Notes under the pieces: model-generated
The model's input: only the letters and a program-made list of their open reading frames with translations
What the model was told of the DNA's origin: nothing
Databases searched by the model: none
DNA from: Marinobacter salinexigens
GTDB lineage: Bacteria; Pseudomonadota; Gammaproteobacteria; Pseudomonadales; Oleiphilaceae
Length of the DNA: 64,000 bases
Assembly (NCBI RefSeq): GCF_008370345.1
Contig: NZ_VTUU01000008.1
Coordinates: 62,001-126,000, forward strand
Reading direction: 5' to 3'
Position numbers and translations under genes: made by a program
In this document: piece after piece, positions 41,968 to 53,695 of the stretch
How the letters are laid out: the number at the start of each line of letters is the position of its first letter
How positions within the stretch are numbered: position 1 is the first letter of the stretch

Positions 41968-42100
41968 GGTGCCCTCACTCCTGCATCTTTTTGATGGCGC
42001 ACGGCGCACAGAATCAGTGCGACCGTTTCCGGAAGTGTAGACGAAGGCATTCAATGAAGGGCCAGAAAATTGGTAACGGATTGTACTTACCGGTGACAGA

Positions 42101-42955
42101 CTACGCCTGGCCGTTACCGCTCTTCTCAACGCCTTTCACCGCCTGCCACACGGCATCCAGCGCCTCCAGAGACTCCTCGTCCATATTGCGGCCCTCGGAT
42201 TCCAGCACCCGTTCGATCGCCCGGAACCTGGCATCAAACTTATGGTTGGTTCGATTCAGAGCCCGCTCAGGATTAACTTTCAGGAATCGTGCCAGATTGA
42301 CGCAGACAAACATCAGGTCACCCAGTTCATCTTCAACTGCATCGTGATCCCCCGTGCCCGCTTCGGCTTCGGTCCAGGCCTCTTTCAGCTCTTCAATTTC
42401 TTCGTGCAGCTTGTCAAATACAGGACTGATGTCGGGCCAATCGAAACCATGCCGGGCTGCCCTCTTCTGCAGTTTTTCCGCTTTGGCGATTGCCGGTAAG
42501 GTCTGGGCAATACCATCAAGACGGCTCGGAGGTAAATCAGAGGGAGGAACCATAGCCCGTTCCTCAGCCTTGATCCTTTCCCAGCTCTCCTTTATCCATG
42601 CATCATCCGGACGGTTGTCCGGATCCACACGACTCTCAAGGGTACCGTCCGGGAACACATGAGGGTGACGCCGAAGCAGCTTGCACACCAGGTTGTCTAC
42701 CACGGCCTCAAAATCGAAATGGCCATCCTCTTCGCCAAGACGGGCATAAAAGATCACCTGAAAAAGCAGATCTCCCAGCTCATCCTTGAGGTGAGGAAAG
42801 TCCTCCCTTTCAATGGCATCCGCAACCTCATAGGCTTCCTCGACAGTATGCGGAACAATAGAACGGTAGTCCTGCTTTGTATCCCAGGGGCAGCCCGTAT
42901 CCGGGTCCCGCAAGCGGGCCATCAGGTTTTTCAGGTCTTCGATGGAATAGCTCAT
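42101..42955 (-). CDS. mazG: Nucleoside triphosphate pyrophosphohydrolase
   Basis: MazG of 284 residues, which hydrolyses NTPs to NMP and pyrophosphate and helps to lower (p)ppGpp-linked stress. It has two MazG helical units: the first with TVEEAYEVADAIE and DELGDLLFQVIFYA, the second with HEEIEELKEAW and DELGDLMFVCVNLA; the paired E-E-x-E and E-x-x-D metal ligands are present. Its ATG overlaps the relA stop by 4 bases (ATGA), so it is translationally coupled to relA, as in many Gammaproteobacteria. Confidence 0.94.
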   Translation of the reverse strand: MSYSIEDLKNLMARLRDPDTGCPWDTKQDYRSIVPHTVEEAYEVADAIEREDFPHLKDELGDLLFQVIFYARLGEEDGHFDFEAVVDNLVCKLLRRHPHVFPDGTLESRVDPDNRPDDAWIKESWERIKAEERAMVPPSDLPPSRLDGIAQTLPAIAKAEKLQKRAARHGFDWPDISPVFDKLHEEIEELKEAWTEAEAGTGDHDAVEDELGDLMFVCVNLARFLKVNPERALNRTNHKFDARFRAIERVLESEGRNMDEESLEALDAVWQAVKGVEKSGNGQA

Positions 42956-45222
42956 ACCCGCTTACGCCTCACATCGATGATGTTCGGCAGGTTACGGATC
43001 TGTGCCAGCAACCGGGCCAACTGCTCCAGGCTGGAGATCTCGACCGTTACCGTCATGGTAGCTGTGTTTTCATCCTTGTTGGACAAAGTGTTCAGGGCCA
43101 ACACGTCACTCTTCGAATGGGACAGCACCTGGGTAATATCCCGAAGAAGGCCGGACCGGTCATACGCTTCAATCTCGATATCCACCGGATAGACCGCAGC
43201 CTGGCGACCACCCCAACTGACTTCGATAATGCGATTGGGCTCAAATTCCTTGAGGTTCAGGAACGTCAGGCAGTCCTGCCGATGGACTGTCACCCCCCGA
43301 CCTACGGTGATGTAGCCTCCGATTTCATCCCCCGGCAGCGGCTTACAGCATTTCGCCACCTGAGTCTTGAGTTTGCCCACACCCACGATCTGGATATCCG
43401 ACTCTGTATCGTAGGGCTTGTGGCGCTGAGTGCTCAGCTTGAGGTCGAGTTGTTCTGTTTTAGGCTCCAGCATCTGCTGGGCCACATTTGCAACGTGGGC
43501 AGGCCGCAAATCACCCGCACCGACAGCCGCGAACATATCGTCCGCATCCTGATAGTTCACCTTCCGGGCGAGGTCATTGAGGTTAACGTCATAGAGAGAC
43601 AGGCGTCTGAATTCGTCTTCCAGAATCGCCCGGCCGTCTACAATATTGCGGTCCCGATCCTGCTGTTTGAACCAGTGCGTCACCTTTGCCCTGGCCCGGG
43701 ATGTCTGCACATACCCCAGGCTCGGATTGAGCCAGTCCCGGCTGGGCGCGGGATTATTAGCCGTCAGGATGAAAACCTGATCCCCGGTCTTGAGCGGATA
43801 GGTGAGCGGCACAATCCGGTTGTTGACCCGGGCACCACGACAGGCATGGCCGATTTCGGTGTGGACACGGTAGGCAAAGTCCACAGGCGTGGCCCCTTGG
43901 GGCAGATCCACAACATGGCCTTCTGGAGTAAAGACGTAGACCCGGTCAGAGGCCACATCGGTCTTCAGGTGATCCGCCAGGCCAGAGATATCACCCAGCT
44001 CTTCCTGCCACTCCAGCACCTGCCGGAGCCAGTTGATCTTGGCATCGTAGCCGGTGGATTTGTTGCCCCGATCGGTGCCCTTGTAGAGCCAGTGTGCACA
44101 CACCCCGAGTTCCGCTTCCTCATGCATCTGATGAGTACGGATCTGAACCTCCATCACCTTGCCTTCGGGGCCGATCACGGCTGTATGCAGTGATTGGTAG
44201 CCGTTTTCCTTGGGGTTGGCAATGTAGTCGTCGAACTCGTTCGGGATATGGCGCCAGAGACTATGCACAATGCCCAGGGCCGCGTAACAATCCCTGACTT
44301 CCGGAACCAGAATACGTACCGCACGAACATCGTAGACCTGAGAGAAGTCGATACCCTTGCGACGCATCTTCCGCCAGATGCTGTAAATATGTTTGGCCCG
44401 GCCCGATAGCTCGCCTTCAATACCTGATGCTTTCAATTCCTTATCAAGGGAATCAATAACCCGCGTGATATAACCATCCCGATCGAGCCGCTTTTCATCC
44501 AGCAGCTTGGCAATTTTTTTGTAGGCCGTTTCATGCAGGTATCGGAACGAAAGATCCTCCAACTCCCACTTGATGTGACCAATCCCAAGACGGTGAGCCA
44601 GTGGCGCATAGATATCGAATACTTCGCGAGCCACACGCATGCGCTTTTCTTCCGGTGCATTCTTTACCGCCCGGATAGCACTGGTACGCTCTGCCAGCTT
44701 GATCAACGCCACCCTGACGTCATCAATCATGGTCACCAGCATTTTACGCACGTTATCGAGTTGACCTTCACTCTGGCCCAGCACATTACCCTTGAGCGGG
44801 TGATGAATGGAGGAAATCGCAGCCATCTGCTGCACACCAGTGATCAACCCGGCAACCTCATCACCAAATGCCTTGCGTACATTTTCCAGGGGGATACGCT
44901 CTTCCCGCACCGCACGGTAGAGAATAGCGGCCACCAGGCTGGCCTGGTCGAGATGAAGTTCAGCCAGAACCTGTGCCATTTCGACGCCGGTGTGGAAACT
45001 GCTGGCGCCCGGAGCCCACAGCCGGTCCTCCCGAAATGCCTGCACATCGATGGCCGCAGCCATTTCACAGGCCTGCCGGAACTGCTCTTCATCCTCAAGA
45101 CGGGTCCGGGCAGCGATACCCTGAACCCACTGTTCGATGTCGATCTCACCGTCGCCGGTGATGGCGTAATCTTCGCGAACTTTTACCATATCGGTCTTGT
45201 TTTCCTGGTTTCCCGCAGCCAT
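42952..45222 (-). CDS. relA: (p)ppGpp synthetase, RelA type
   Basis: Stringent-response synthetase of 756 residues. The N-terminal HD hydrolase fold lacks the catalytic pair (AILYRAVREE where active enzymes have a His-Asp), so hydrolysis is not expected. The synthetase site is in YDVRAVRILVPEV, NPKENGYQSLHTAVI and VEVQIRT-like VMEVQIRTHQMHEEAE. A TGS domain (YVFTPEGHVVDLPQGATPVD), a conserved-cysteine CHIA segment and a C-terminal ACT domain follow. It binds stalled ribosomes and makes (p)ppGpp from ATP and GTP/GDP on amino-acid starvation. It is followed by mazG in a coupled pair. Confidence 0.95.
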   Translation of the reverse strand: MAAGNQENKTDMVKVREDYAITGDGEIDIEQWVQGIAARTRLEDEEQFRQACEMAAAIDVQAFREDRLWAPGASSFHTGVEMAQVLAELHLDQASLVAAILYRAVREERIPLENVRKAFGDEVAGLITGVQQMAAISSIHHPLKGNVLGQSEGQLDNVRKMLVTMIDDVRVALIKLAERTSAIRAVKNAPEEKRMRVAREVFDIYAPLAHRLGIGHIKWELEDLSFRYLHETAYKKIAKLLDEKRLDRDGYITRVIDSLDKELKASGIEGELSGRAKHIYSIWRKMRRKGIDFSQVYDVRAVRILVPEVRDCYAALGIVHSLWRHIPNEFDDYIANPKENGYQSLHTAVIGPEGKVMEVQIRTHQMHEEAELGVCAHWLYKGTDRGNKSTGYDAKINWLRQVLEWQEELGDISGLADHLKTDVASDRVYVFTPEGHVVDLPQGATPVDFAYRVHTEIGHACRGARVNNRIVPLTYPLKTGDQVFILTANNPAPSRDWLNPSLGYVQTSRARAKVTHWFKQQDRDRNIVDGRAILEDEFRRLSLYDVNLNDLARKVNYQDADDMFAAVGAGDLRPAHVANVAQQMLEPKTEQLDLKLSTQRHKPYDTESDIQIVGVGKLKTQVAKCCKPLPGDEIGGYITVGRGVTVHRQDCLTFLNLKEFEPNRIIEVSWGGRQAAVYPVDIEIEAYDRSGLLRDITQVLSHSKSDVLALNTLSNKDENTATMTVTVEISSLEQLARLLAQIRNLPNIIDVRRKRV

Positions 45223-45237
45223 CCCTGACTACGTCGT

Positions 45238-46593
45238 TCATCCTTTGGCTGGATCCCGCTCGAACAGGGCGATGGACTCAACATGGGTGGTGTGCGGGAA
45301 CATATCCATCACACCGGCACGCACCAGGCGATAGCCGTTGCGCACCATGACACCTGCATCCCGTGCCAGCGTTGCCGGGTTGCAGGACACATAAACTATT
45401 CTGTTTGCGCCGAACGCTGTCAGGTACTTACAGATTTCCTCGGCACCAGACCGGGGCGGGTCAATCAGGATCTTGTCGAACCCTTCTTTAGCCCAGCTCT
45501 GTCCGGTGAAATCTCCGTGCAGGTCCGCACCGTGAAAATCGACATTATCGAGGCCATTGAGTTCCGCGTTTTCGCGCCCGCGGACCACCATCGCATCGTC
45601 CCCTTCCACACCAACCACCCGGCCGCCTTTGCGCGCCAGAGGCAGGGTAAAGTTGCCAAGACCACAGAACAGATCGAGAACCCGCTCACCGGGCTGGATA
45701 TCCAGCCATTCCACAGCCCGGTGTACCATAGTGCGGTTCAGGCCCGCATTGACCTGGGTAAAGTCCATGGGATGAAATTCCATGGTCAGGTCGAATTCTT
45801 TAAGCTGGTAGGTCAGGCGTTCATCCCGGGGCTTCGATACTTCCGGCCAGATCCGGTGAACCGTGTCCGGGCCTTTCGGCTGGAGGTAAATATGCAATTC
45901 ATGGGCCTGCCCAAAGGCAAGCAGCTTGTCCCGGTCACCGTCACTCAGGTCGTCCATGTTACGGAAAACCATCGCCGCCACTTCGTCACCACAGGCGACT
46001 TCTACCTGAGGAATACGGTCGTAGGCATCCATACTGCCAATCAGTTCCCGCAACGGCTGAATACGGTCACCAATCCGCGGGTCCAGCACTGCGCACCGGT
46101 CAATATCCGTCAGGAAGGTGCTGCGCTTTTCGCGGAAACCGACAAGCACAGACTCCCTGGCCTTGACGTAACGAACACCTAGACGGGCTTTGCGCCGGTA
46201 GCCCAGGGTATCTTGAGACCTGAGAGGTTCGATCCACTCTTCCGGCTCGATGCCCCCGAAATGGGCAAAGTGTTCTCGCAGGGTATCTTCCTTGAACCGG
46301 ATCTGGGCGTCACCGCTCATATGCTGCAGGCTGCAACCACCACAAAGGTCCGCAAACTCGCAGGGGGTGTCCTGTCGCTCAGGGGCAGATTCGAGAACGT
46401 CCACCGTTCTGAGTTCATCAAACTTGCTGCGGCTGGTGACCATTTTGGCCATCACGATCTCGCCGGGAAGGGCACCGTCCACAAACTGGGCTTTCCCATC
46501 CTGACGGGCAATACCCCGGCCATCGTGGCTCAGGGTTTCAACTACACAGCGCACGGGCTCCTTGGGAAGCACCTTCCTGCGACGTCTGCTCAT
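45238..46593 (-). CDS. rlmD: 23S rRNA (uracil1939-C5)-methyltransferase
   Basis: RlmD of 451 residues. An N-terminal TRAM domain (residues 10-70) precedes the iron-sulfur ligands ([10 protein letters not shown] and a later Cys). The SAM site is [16 protein letters not shown]; the nucleophile Cys is in [13 protein letters not shown] near residue 405. Length matches the family. It lies 27 bases downstream of cysM on the same strand, with relA next, the order seen in Pseudomonas. Confidence 0.95.
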   Translation of the reverse strand: MSRRRRKVLPKEPVRCVVETLSHDGRGIARQDGKAQFVDGALPGEIVMAKMVTSRSKFDELRTVDVLESAPERQDTPCEFADLCGGCSLQHMSGDAQIRFKEDTLREHFAHFGGIEPEEWIEPLRSQDTLGYRRKARLGVRYVKARESVLVGFREKRSTFLTDIDRCAVLDPRIGDRIQPLRELIGSMDAYDRIPQVEVACGDEVAAMVFRNMDDLSDGDRDKLLAFGQAHELHIYLQPKGPDTVHRIWPEVSKPRDERLTYQLKEFDLTMEFHPMDFTQVNAGLNRTMVHRAVEWLDIQPGERVLDLFCGLGNFTLPLARKGGRVVGVEGDDAMVVRGRENAELNGLDNVDFHGADLHGDFTGQSWAKEGFDKILIDPPRSGAEEICKYLTAFGANRIVYVSCNPATLARDAGVMVRNGYRLVRAGVMDMFPHTTHVESIALFERDPAKG

Positions 46594-46620
46594 ACAAACT
46601 TCTCTGTTAGGGAATTCGGT

Positions 46621-47514
46621 TCAGGCGCCCGGAAACACACCTGTGGACAGGTACCGGTCACCGCGATCACAGATAATGGCTACGATCACTGCGTTTTCAA
46701 CCTGTTCGGACAAACGGAGGGCGGCTGCAATAGCCCCACCGGAAGATACTCCGCAGAAAATCCCTTCTTCGGAGGCCAGAGCCCTCATGGTCTTTTCCGC
46801 TTCTTCCTGTCCGATATCCAGTACCTGATCTACCCTCGGAGCTTCGTAGATCTTCGGCAGGTACTCTTCCGGCCAACGTCGTATACCGGGAATGGACGCC
46901 CCATCGCTCGGCTGGAGACCAATGATCTGGATGTCAGAACTACGTTCCTTGAGATAGCGGGAAACCCCCATGATGGTACCGGTGGTGCCCATGGAACTGA
47001 CAAAATGGGTGATCCGACCCTGGGTCTGCTCCCAGATCTCCGGCCCCGTGGTTCGGTAGTGGGCCAATGGATTGTCAGGGTTGCTGAACTGGTCCAGCAC
47101 TTTACCTTTGCCCTCGGCTTCCATTTCCAGCGCCAGGTCCCGGGCACGCTCCATACCCTCTTCCTGGCTTACGGTGATGATTTCGGCACCGTAAGCCCGC
47201 ATTGAGGCTCGCCGCTCCTCGCTCATGTTCGCAGGCATGATCAGCACCATGCGATAACCCTTGATGGCCGCTGCCATGGCAAGCGCGATACCGGTATTAC
47301 CGCTGGTGGCCTCGATCAACGTGTCTCCGGGGCGGATTTCACCCCTCACTTCGGCTTCCTGAATCATGCTGATTGCAGGACGGTCCTTGACCGAGCCCGC
47401 AGGATTATTGCCTTCCAGCTTGGCCAAAACGATGTTGCTGGTTTGCCCGGGGAGACGTTGCAGGCGTACCAGGGGGGTATGCCCGACATAATCTTCAATC
47501 GTGGGAAAATTCAT
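46621..47514 (-). CDS. cysM: Cysteine synthase B
   Basis: PLP-dependent O-acetylserine sulfhydrylase of 297 residues, the CysM type able to use thiosulfate. The Schiff-base Lys is in NPAGSVKDRPA near residue 41, the phosphate loop is EATSGNTGIALA, and SSGGAIAAALR is near the C-terminus. It is shorter than CysK (323). The upstream control region is shared with the divergent gacS gene. AGGG precedes the ATG. Confidence 0.95.
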   Translation of the reverse strand: MNFPTIEDYVGHTPLVRLQRLPGQTSNIVLAKLEGNNPAGSVKDRPAISMIQEAEVRGEIRPGDTLIEATSGNTGIALAMAAAIKGYRMVLIMPANMSEERRASMRAYGAEIITVSQEEGMERARDLALEMEAEGKGKVLDQFSNPDNPLAHYRTTGPEIWEQTQGRITHFVSSMGTTGTIMGVSRYLKERSSDIQIIGLQPSDGASIPGIRRWPEEYLPKIYEAPRVDQVLDIGQEEAEKTMRALASEEGIFCGVSSGGAIAAALRLSEQVENAVIVAIICDRGDRYLSTGVFPGA

Positions 47515-47738
47515 TTCATTGCCCTGTGGTACACTTTTGGCTTCGCATGATACGCGTTATCGTCGCCGTCTCCCAAATACAGCTTGTCGCTATATCCATG
47601 ACCGGTGGCTATAACCGCAGAGAATTTCCGGAGGAGCTGAGATTAACCTCTCAGCGATCAGCCTCCTGTTCATCTATTCTGACAAGGACGTGATCCCGCA
47701 TTGTCAGCGGGACCCGGGCAATCAATCAGGAAAAGGAT

Positions 47739-50615
47739 ATGCGGCGCTGGGGCATTCGCAAAAAAGTATTGGTGGTAACCCTCGTTCCCACCCTGATGAC
47801 AACACTCTTGCTCGGAATGTTCTTCACCTACAGCTGGGTGAACAACATCGAAAGCCTGCTGAGAGATCGTGGAGAGTCCCTCTCCCGACAACTGTCGGCA
47901 GCCTCCGAATACGGCCTGTTCACAGCCAACAGAAGCCTTCTGAGCAGCCTGTCCAATGCCCTGCTGGAAGAACAGGACGTCCGCTCAATCACTTTCTTCG
48001 ACGGCAGTGGCAGCCGCCTGCTACATACGGGCCCCGGGGGGTCCGACACTATCAGTGTTGATGCACTGCCCGAGGAAGATGCAACCCGCATCAGCCAGCA
48101 GACGAGCACCCGTTTCATTACGCCGGTCTACATGCAGGACCTGATGATCGAGAGCATGCTGGACCCGGATGCCCGCCAGAACCTGTCGCAACGTCGCGAG
48201 CCAGTTGGCTGGGTTGCGGTCGAGATGTCTCACATCCGTACCGAGAAGGAAACCTACAAAGCGCTACTTATCTCCCTGTTGCTGATCCTCTCGGGCGTTC
48301 TGGTCAGCCTGGCGATTGCCATGCGGCTCAGCCGTGCCTTCACCGATCCGGTGTTTGAACTGAACGCCGCCGTTGCCAAATTGAAGGAAGGCAAACTCGA
48401 TACCCGTGTGCACACAGGCGCAGGCCCGGAATTTGAACAGCTCGAATCCGGCCTGAACGCCATGGCGTCCGAGTTGAGCCAGGCTCAGGCGGAAATGCAG
48501 CAAAACATTGATCAGGCCACAGAGGATCTTCGGGAAACCCTCGAAACCATTGAAATCCAGAACATCGAACTGGACTTCGCCCGGAAGGAAGCGCTGGAAG
48601 CCAGCCGTATCAAATCCGAATTCCTGGCCAACATGTCCCATGAAATCCGGACACCACTGAACGGCATTATCGGATTCACTGAACTTCTGCTTAAAAGCCC
48701 CCTGCCCCGGCAACAAAGGGATCATCTGAGCACAATCCGGAAGTCCTCAGAAATTTTGCTGACGATCATCAACGACATCCTCGACTTTTCCAAGATCGAG
48801 GCAGGCAAGCTGATACTGGACCGGGTTCCTTTCCAGCTGCGGGACGTGGTGGAAGAAGTCATGGTGATGCTTGCTCCGGCGGCGCATTCCAAGAATCTGG
48901 ATCTGGTGCCTCTGGTGTACAACGATGTACCGGATAACATCATGGGCGACCCCCTGCGGGTCAAACAGGTGATCACCAATCTGGTCAACAATGCCATCAA
49001 ATTTACTCAGACCGGAGAGGTGGTGCTTCGGGCAAGCCTTGAGGAAGAAGACAGTGAAAATAATAAGGTATCGCTGCGCCTGAGTATTACGGATTCCGGT
49101 GTCGGACTTTCCCGGGCCCAGCAGCAGTCACTGTTCAATGCCTTCAGTCAGGCTGATGCATCCACGGCTCGGCAATACGGCGGTACCGGGCTCGGGCTTG
49201 CGATCTCCAAACGCCTGGTGGAGGAGATGGGGGGCAAGATCGGGCTCGAAAGCGAACTGGGCAAGGGTTCCACATTCTGGTTTACTCTGACCTCCGAGTT
49301 GTCCGCAAGCGGCGAATCCGTCTCGCCGAAAGACGCCCTGCGCGGCGAACGCATTCTCTATCTGGAGCAGCAGAAAACTACCGGTCTGGCCGTCGAACAT
49401 ATGCTCCGGGATTGGGGCATGACGGTGGATCGCGTGAATTCGCCCGCTACCATGCAAGAACAGATTGAAGACGCCCAGAAGAGCCAGTCCGGCTATGCCC
49501 TGGCCATCATCGGCATTACCCGGCACCTGCTCAGTTCAAACCAGTATTGCAGTCTCCTTCGAACGCTGGAGATCGAGCGAGATTGCCGAACCCTGTTGCT
49601 GACGCCTACCCTGGAGACCCACGACACGCCACTGTCGGGGCTTACCAGTGGCCACCTTACCAAACCGGTCTGCCGGGACGCTCTCTACGATGAACTGCTT
49701 CTGTTGGTGCATGGCATCAATGCTGGCAACCGGAACCCCCAGGACGAGGTGGTTCCGATCAATTCCCTGCCTGCAGGCAGCGTACCACGGGTGCTCGCGG
49801 TCGATGACAACGAGGCCAACCTGAAACTGGTGATGACCCTGCTCAAGGATCATCAGATTGAGGCAGAAGGTGCGGCCAGCGGATTCGAAGCATTGAGCAA
49901 AGCCCGCCAAAAGCCCTTTGACCTGGTATTCATGGATCTTCAGATGCCCGGCATGGACGGTGTGGAAACCACGACCCGACTCCGGGAGATGGATCTGCCC
50001 GGGCACCGTACACCGATTATAGCGCTGACTGCCCACGCCTTGGCCGACGAGCAGGAACGCCTGACCCAACAGGGGTTTGATGGCTACATGGCCAAACCCA
50101 TCAGTAGCAGCCAGCTAACGGATACCATCAGGGACTATACGGGCTATATCTGTGAGACCGTACAAACCGGCCGGCAAAGTCAGTTACCGGAAATCAGAGA
50201 CACTCGTCGAGCACTGCGCCCTTCAACCCGCAAGATGCAACAGGACTGCGTCAGCGTTGAAGAAAGCATCCTGTTAGCAGCCGGAAAGGCGGATCTGGCG
50301 GAGGAGCTGTTCAGCATGCTGCTGGAACAGATGAGTGCGGATATGGTTCAGATTGAAAAGCTCTGGAACAGTCAGGACATGGAAGAATTGCTCGAATGTG
50401 TTCACAAGCTCCATGGTGCCACCCGCTATTGCGGCGTGCCGGAACTCAGGCTGTCCGCCAATCGCCTTGAAACGGCCCTGAAGTGCTCGGCACCTGATAC
50501 CGAGCACCAGAAGAATCAGCTGATCGCTGCCATCGAACGCCTGAATATCTGGAGCGAACAAACTGATTGGCAGCAACTGTTTCGAGAGAAACGGCCTAAG
50601 GCCGAAACATCCTGA
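47739..50615 (+). CDS. gacS: Hybrid sensor histidine kinase GacS/BarA
   Basis: Unorthodox sensor kinase of 958 residues. A membrane helix is at about 11-32, a periplasmic loop to about 165, and a second helix near 172-192, followed by HAMP. The kinase core has His301 in [28 protein letters not shown] and [12 protein letters not shown]. After a receiver-like block with no phosphoacceptor (about 535-660) comes an active receiver with Asp733 (VFMDLQMPG). The Hpt domain has His889 ([13 protein letters not shown]). In the Gac system it phosphorylates GacA and so controls small RNAs that titrate RsmA. AGGA precedes the ATG; cysM is divergent. Confidence 0.95.
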   Translation: MRRWGIRKKVLVVTLVPTLMTTLLLGMFFTYSWVNNIESLLRDRGESLSRQLSAASEYGLFTANRSLLSSLSNALLEEQDVRSITFFDGSGSRLLHTGPGGSDTISVDALPEEDATRISQQTSTRFITPVYMQDLMIESMLDPDARQNLSQRREPVGWVAVEMSHIRTEKETYKALLISLLLILSGVLVSLAIAMRLSRAFTDPVFELNAAVAKLKEGKLDTRVHTGAGPEFEQLESGLNAMASELSQAQAEMQQNIDQATEDLRETLETIEIQNIELDFARKEALEASRIKSEFLANMSHEIRTPLNGIIGFTELLLKSPLPRQQRDHLSTIRKSSEILLTIINDILDFSKIEAGKLILDRVPFQLRDVVEEVMVMLAPAAHSKNLDLVPLVYNDVPDNIMGDPLRVKQVITNLVNNAIKFTQTGEVVLRASLEEEDSENNKVSLRLSITDSGVGLSRAQQQSLFNAFSQADASTARQYGGTGLGLAISKRLVEEMGGKIGLESELGKGSTFWFTLTSELSASGESVSPKDALRGERILYLEQQKTTGLAVEHMLRDWGMTVDRVNSPATMQEQIEDAQKSQSGYALAIIGITRHLLSSNQYCSLLRTLEIERDCRTLLLTPTLETHDTPLSGLTSGHLTKPVCRDALYDELLLLVHGINAGNRNPQDEVVPINSLPAGSVPRVLAVDDNEANLKLVMTLLKDHQIEAEGAASGFEALSKARQKPFDLVFMDLQMPGMDGVETTTRLREMDLPGHRTPIIALTAHALADEQERLTQQGFDGYMAKPISSSQLTDTIRDYTGYICETVQTGRQSQLPEIRDTRRALRPSTRKMQQDCVSVEESILLAAGKADLAEELFSMLLEQMSADMVQIEKLWNSQDMEELLECVHKLHGATRYCGVPELRLSANRLETALKCSAPDTEHQKNQLIAAIERLNIWSEQTDWQQLFREKRPKAETS

Positions 50616-50622
50616 AGCTTGA

Positions 50623-51363
50623 TCAGGCCCGGCCGCGGGCCTTGTCCAGAATCGCCTTCATATCGCGAACGGCATCTTTCAGACCGGTGAATACAGCCCG
50701 GGCAATAATGGCATGGCCAATATTGAGCTCGTTGATACCGGCAATCGCCGCTACTCGCTCGGTATTATGATAGTGCAGGCCATGGCCGGCGTTGACGATC
50801 AGCCCTTTCTTGCGAGCGTAGGAAACCGCGTCTGCAATGATTCTGAATGACGCTTCAACCTCATCAGGTGTCCTGGCTTCGGCATACTCACCGGTATGCA
50901 ACTCCACCACAGGTGCGCCACACCGGACCGCTGCGTCAATCTGGACCGGATCCGGATCAATAAACAGGGACACCTCAGCACCGATCAGAGCAAGCCGCTC
51001 GCAAGCCTTCGCTACCCGGGCCTCCTGCCCCTCAACGTCTAGTCCGCCTTCCGTCGTCAGCTCCTCCCGCTTTTCAGGAACCAGACAGACACACTCCGGG
51101 CGGACCTGTTCTGCAAACGCCAACATCGCGTCCGTCACCGCCATTTCCAGATTCATCTTGGTCTGGAGAACTTCCCGCAACAGCAGCACGTCCCGATCCT
51201 GAATATGGCGCCGGTCTTCCCGGGGGTGGATGGTGATGCCGTCCGCTCCCGCCTCTTCCGCAAGCAGCGCTGCCTGGACCGGGTCTGGATATCGGGTTCC
51301 CCTGGCTTGGCGCAGGGTCGCTACGTGATCAATGTTGACGCCAAGCAATACTCTAGGATTCAT
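50623..51363 (-). CDS. pdxJ: Pyridoxine 5'-phosphate synthase
   Basis: PdxJ of 246 residues, which condenses 1-deoxyxylulose 5-phosphate with 3-amino-2-oxopropyl phosphate to make vitamin B6. Signature motifs are [16 protein letters not shown] at the N-terminus and [12 protein letters not shown] with the catalytic His. The ATG at 51363 has GGAG seven bases upstream; an in-frame GTG at 51375 is less likely. The recO 3' end overlaps this start. The stop is eight bases from the convergent gacS stop. Confidence 0.95.
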   Translation of the reverse strand: MNPRVLLGVNIDHVATLRQARGTRYPDPVQAALLAEEAGADGITIHPREDRRHIQDRDVLLLREVLQTKMNLEMAVTDAMLAFAEQVRPECVCLVPEKREELTTEGGLDVEGQEARVAKACERLALIGAEVSLFIDPDPVQIDAAVRCGAPVVELHTGEYAEARTPDEVEASFRIIADAVSYARKKGLIVNAGHGLHYHNTERVAAIAGINELNIGHAIIARAVFTGLKDAVRDMKAILDKARGRA

Positions 51364-52081
51364 GTCGTTCTCCACGAAGGTGACTGAACAGGCTACGACT
51401 GTGCAGTGGCTTTCCCTGCAACAGATAATCAGTTAATACCCGCATGACCCGTTTGGCGAGCCGCCGGCTGGTATCGGAAACCAGGTCGCCATCTGCGATT
51501 GCCAGCAATACCTCGCCTGGCAGTTCCCGCAGACGCACCCCCCCGCTCGGCTCGGACACGATGCCCTGCTCCGGATCATAGTAATAGGACTGACCGGCGA
51601 CGACAGGCTCTCCAGTATCAGTACTCAGCGCCCAGGCAAACCCAAACCCGAGAGACTCGGCAAATGCTCCCTCGAAACGTCGGAGCACCGGCTCTATGTC
51701 CGTGGTGGATGCAAGTTCCGCAATCGCGTCGATGTAGGCTGCAAAAAGGGTAGGATGAGGGTCTGCTGCGGGCAATATACGCTGCAACAGTTCATTAAGA
51801 TAAAGCCCGCTGTACAGCGCCGCGGTACGTTTCAGCTCAGGGCCGGAGCGAACATCCACCTGGGTCAGGTTTTTCAGATCTCCACGCCCCCCCCAATCCA
51901 GCATGAGAGGCAAAAATGGCTGCAACTGGGCCTTAAGCGGGCTTTTCGCGCTGTTGGCGCCCCGGGCAATGACCGTCATACGCCCGTAATTAAGGGTAAA
52001 GACATCCACCATCAGGCTGGTCTCACGCCAGGCCCGACGGTGAATCACATAGGCGGGCTCTTGTCGCTCCAGCCCTCTCAT
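51353..52081 (-). CDS. recO: DNA repair protein RecO
   Basis: RecO of 242 residues, which with RecR loads RecA on SSB-coated single-stranded DNA. The N-terminal OB fold is seen in [20 protein letters not shown] and the [13 protein letters not shown] segment; the rest is helical. It does not show the CXXC zinc motif that some homologues have. It lies between era and pdxJ, a standard order, and overlaps the pdxJ start by 11 bases. Confidence 0.92.
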   Translation of the reverse strand: MRGLERQEPAYVIHRRAWRETSLMVDVFTLNYGRMTVIARGANSAKSPLKAQLQPFLPLMLDWGGRGDLKNLTQVDVRSGPELKRTAALYSGLYLNELLQRILPAADPHPTLFAAYIDAIAELASTTDIEPVLRRFEGAFAESLGFGFAWALSTDTGEPVVAGQSYYYDPEQGIVSEPSGGVRLRELPGEVLLAIADGDLVSDTSRRLAKRVMRVLTDYLLQGKPLHSRSLFSHLRGERHES

Positions 52082-52088
52082 AGCGGCC

Positions 52089-53006
52089 TCAGAGGTCGTT
52101 CATACCAAGACTTTTCAGTGCCCTGTCGCTGTCAGCCCAACCCCGTTTGACCTTAACCCACAGCCGTAACATGATTTTGCTGTCGAACAGGCGCTCCATA
52201 TCGGTACGGGCTTCCTGTCCAATGCGGCGCATCCGCTCACCCTTGTCACCAATGATGATCTTCTTCTGGCCTTCACGTTCAACCAGAATCAGCGCAGAAA
52301 TATGCAGGGTCTTGCCTTCCCGCTTGAACTCTTCGATCTCCACCGCCACAGCGTATGGCAGTTCGGCTCCCAATTGACGGGTAATTTTCTCCCGGACAAT
52401 TTCGGATGCGAGGAAGCGCTCACTGCGATCGGTAATCTGATCGTCCGGATAGAAATGGATACTTTCAGGAAGGTAGCGGCCAACAGCCTCTTCCAGAGGC
52501 TGCAGGTTGGTTTCCCGCAGTGCCGACAGCGGAATGATCTCGGCGAATTCCCGCTTCTTGGAGAGCATGTCCAGGTGCGGCAACATGGCTTCCCGGTTGG
52601 TTACCTTATCCACCTTGTTCACCGCAAGGATCACCGGGCAACTCAGCTTGCTCAGCTTTTCCAGCACCATTTCATCCGCCGTGGTCCAGTTCATCTGATC
52701 CACAACAAACACGACAACATCAACGTCAATCAACGCTGACGTAGCTGCCTTGTTCATATATCGGTTCAGAGCTCGGGGCTCATCCTCGTGCATACCCGGC
52801 GTATCAACATAGATCGCCTGTACCGGCCCCATGGTCTTGATACCAAGCACCTGATGTCGGGTGGTCTGGGGCTTACGAGAGGTGATACTGAGTTTCTGGC
52901 CAAGAATATGGTTGAGCAATGTGGATTTGCCCACGTTCGGGCGCCCTACTATGGCGACAAATCCACAACGGCTGTCCGGATTCTCCGGGCGGGTAATATC
53001 GTTCAT
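52089..53006 (-). CDS. era: GTPase Era
   Basis: Ribosome-assembly GTPase of 305 residues that binds the 3' end of 16S rRNA. G1 is [11 protein letters not shown]3 DTPGMH, G4 NKVDKV; the C-terminal KH domain has [14 protein letters not shown] take the ATG at 53006 preceded by GGAG; an upstream in-frame GTG at 53009 would add one residue. It overlaps the rnc stop by one base (TGATG), so the two are coupled. Confidence 0.96.
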   Translation of the reverse strand: MNDITRPENPDSRCGFVAIVGRPNVGKSTLLNHILGQKLSITSRKPQTTRHQVLGIKTMGPVQAIYVDTPGMHEDEPRALNRYMNKAATSALIDVDVVVFVVDQMNWTTADEMVLEKLSKLSCPVILAVNKVDKVTNREAMLPHLDMLSKKREFAEIIPLSALRETNLQPLEEAVGRYLPESIHFYPDDQITDRSERFLASEIVREKITRQLGAELPYAVAVEIEEFKREGKTLHISALILVEREGQKKIIIGDKGERMRRIGQEARTDMERLFDSKIMLRLWVKVKRGWADSDRALKSLGMNDL

Positions 53007-53695
53007 CACTGGTTCTCCACACCCAACTCACGCAGAGCGTTGCGCGCCGCCTGCTGCTCCGCAATACGACGACTGCTGCCGGTACCCGTCGTCTTGCGAT
53101 CAAGGGACGGCAATGCGCAAGACACATGGAACGTCTGGTTATGGGCCTCACCGTCCACGGAGATAACTTCATAACGAGGCAGCGGATACTGTCGGGACTG
53201 CAGGAATTCCTGCAAACGTGTTTTCGGATCTTTCTGGGTATCCTGAAGATCCAGTTTAGACAGTCGCTGTTCAAACCACTGCAGAACTTTTTCTCGACAG
53301 GTGTGAAAATCACTGTCCAGGTAAATAGCACCGATAATCGATTCGACCGCATCAGCGAGGATCGACTCCCGGCGAAAACCACCGCTTTTCAGTTCCCCGG
53401 AACCCAGCCGAAGATAGTTGCCGAGCTCGAACTCCCGTCCGATTTCCGCCAGTGTCACCCCTTTGACCATCCGTGCACGCAAACGGCTCAACTGGCCTTC
53501 CCGTGCTTTTCTGAAATTGAGGAACAAGTGCTCTGCAATCACCATGTTGACGATGGAATCGCCCAGAAACTCCAGGCGTTCATTGTTCTGATTGCCGTAA
53601 CTGCGGTGTGTCAACGCAAGCAACAGGCGCTCCGGTGAATTGAACTGATATCCGATGCGCCGCTGCAGTTGTTCTAGGTCAGGTTGGGAACTCAC
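53006..53695 (-). CDS. rnc: Ribonuclease III
   Basis: Double-stranded-RNA endonuclease of 229 residues. The catalytic signature [13 protein letters not shown] carries the metal-binding Glu and Asp, and [14 protein letters not shown] carries the second set. A C-terminal dsRNA-binding domain ([19 protein letters not shown]) ends with [10 protein letters not shown]. It starts with a GTG at 53695 and overlaps the DUF4845 stop by 4 bases (GTGA). It matures rRNA precursors and cuts structured mRNAs. Confidence 0.96.
   Translation of the reverse strand: MSSQPDLEQLQRRIGYQFNSPERLLLALTHRSYGNQNNERLEFLGDSIVNMVIAEHLFLNFRKAREGQLSRLRARMVKGVTLAEIGREFELGNYLRLGSGELKSGGFRRESILADAVESIIGAIYLDSDFHTCREKVLQWFEQRLSKLDLQDTQKDPKTRLQEFLQSRQYPLPRYEVISVDGEAHNQTFHVSCALPSLDRKTTGTGSSRRIAEQQAARNALRELGVENQ

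Noticed and set aside
42877..44193. Long plus-strand frame of 438 codons opposite relA
   Set aside because: It lies antisense to a complete, clearly recognised relA gene; the composition of GC-rich codons on the opposite strand produces such frames. No family resemblance.
45283..47205. Long plus-strand frames of about 300 and 330 codons opposite rlmD and cysM
   Set aside because: They are antisense to two well-recognised genes and show no domain of their own.
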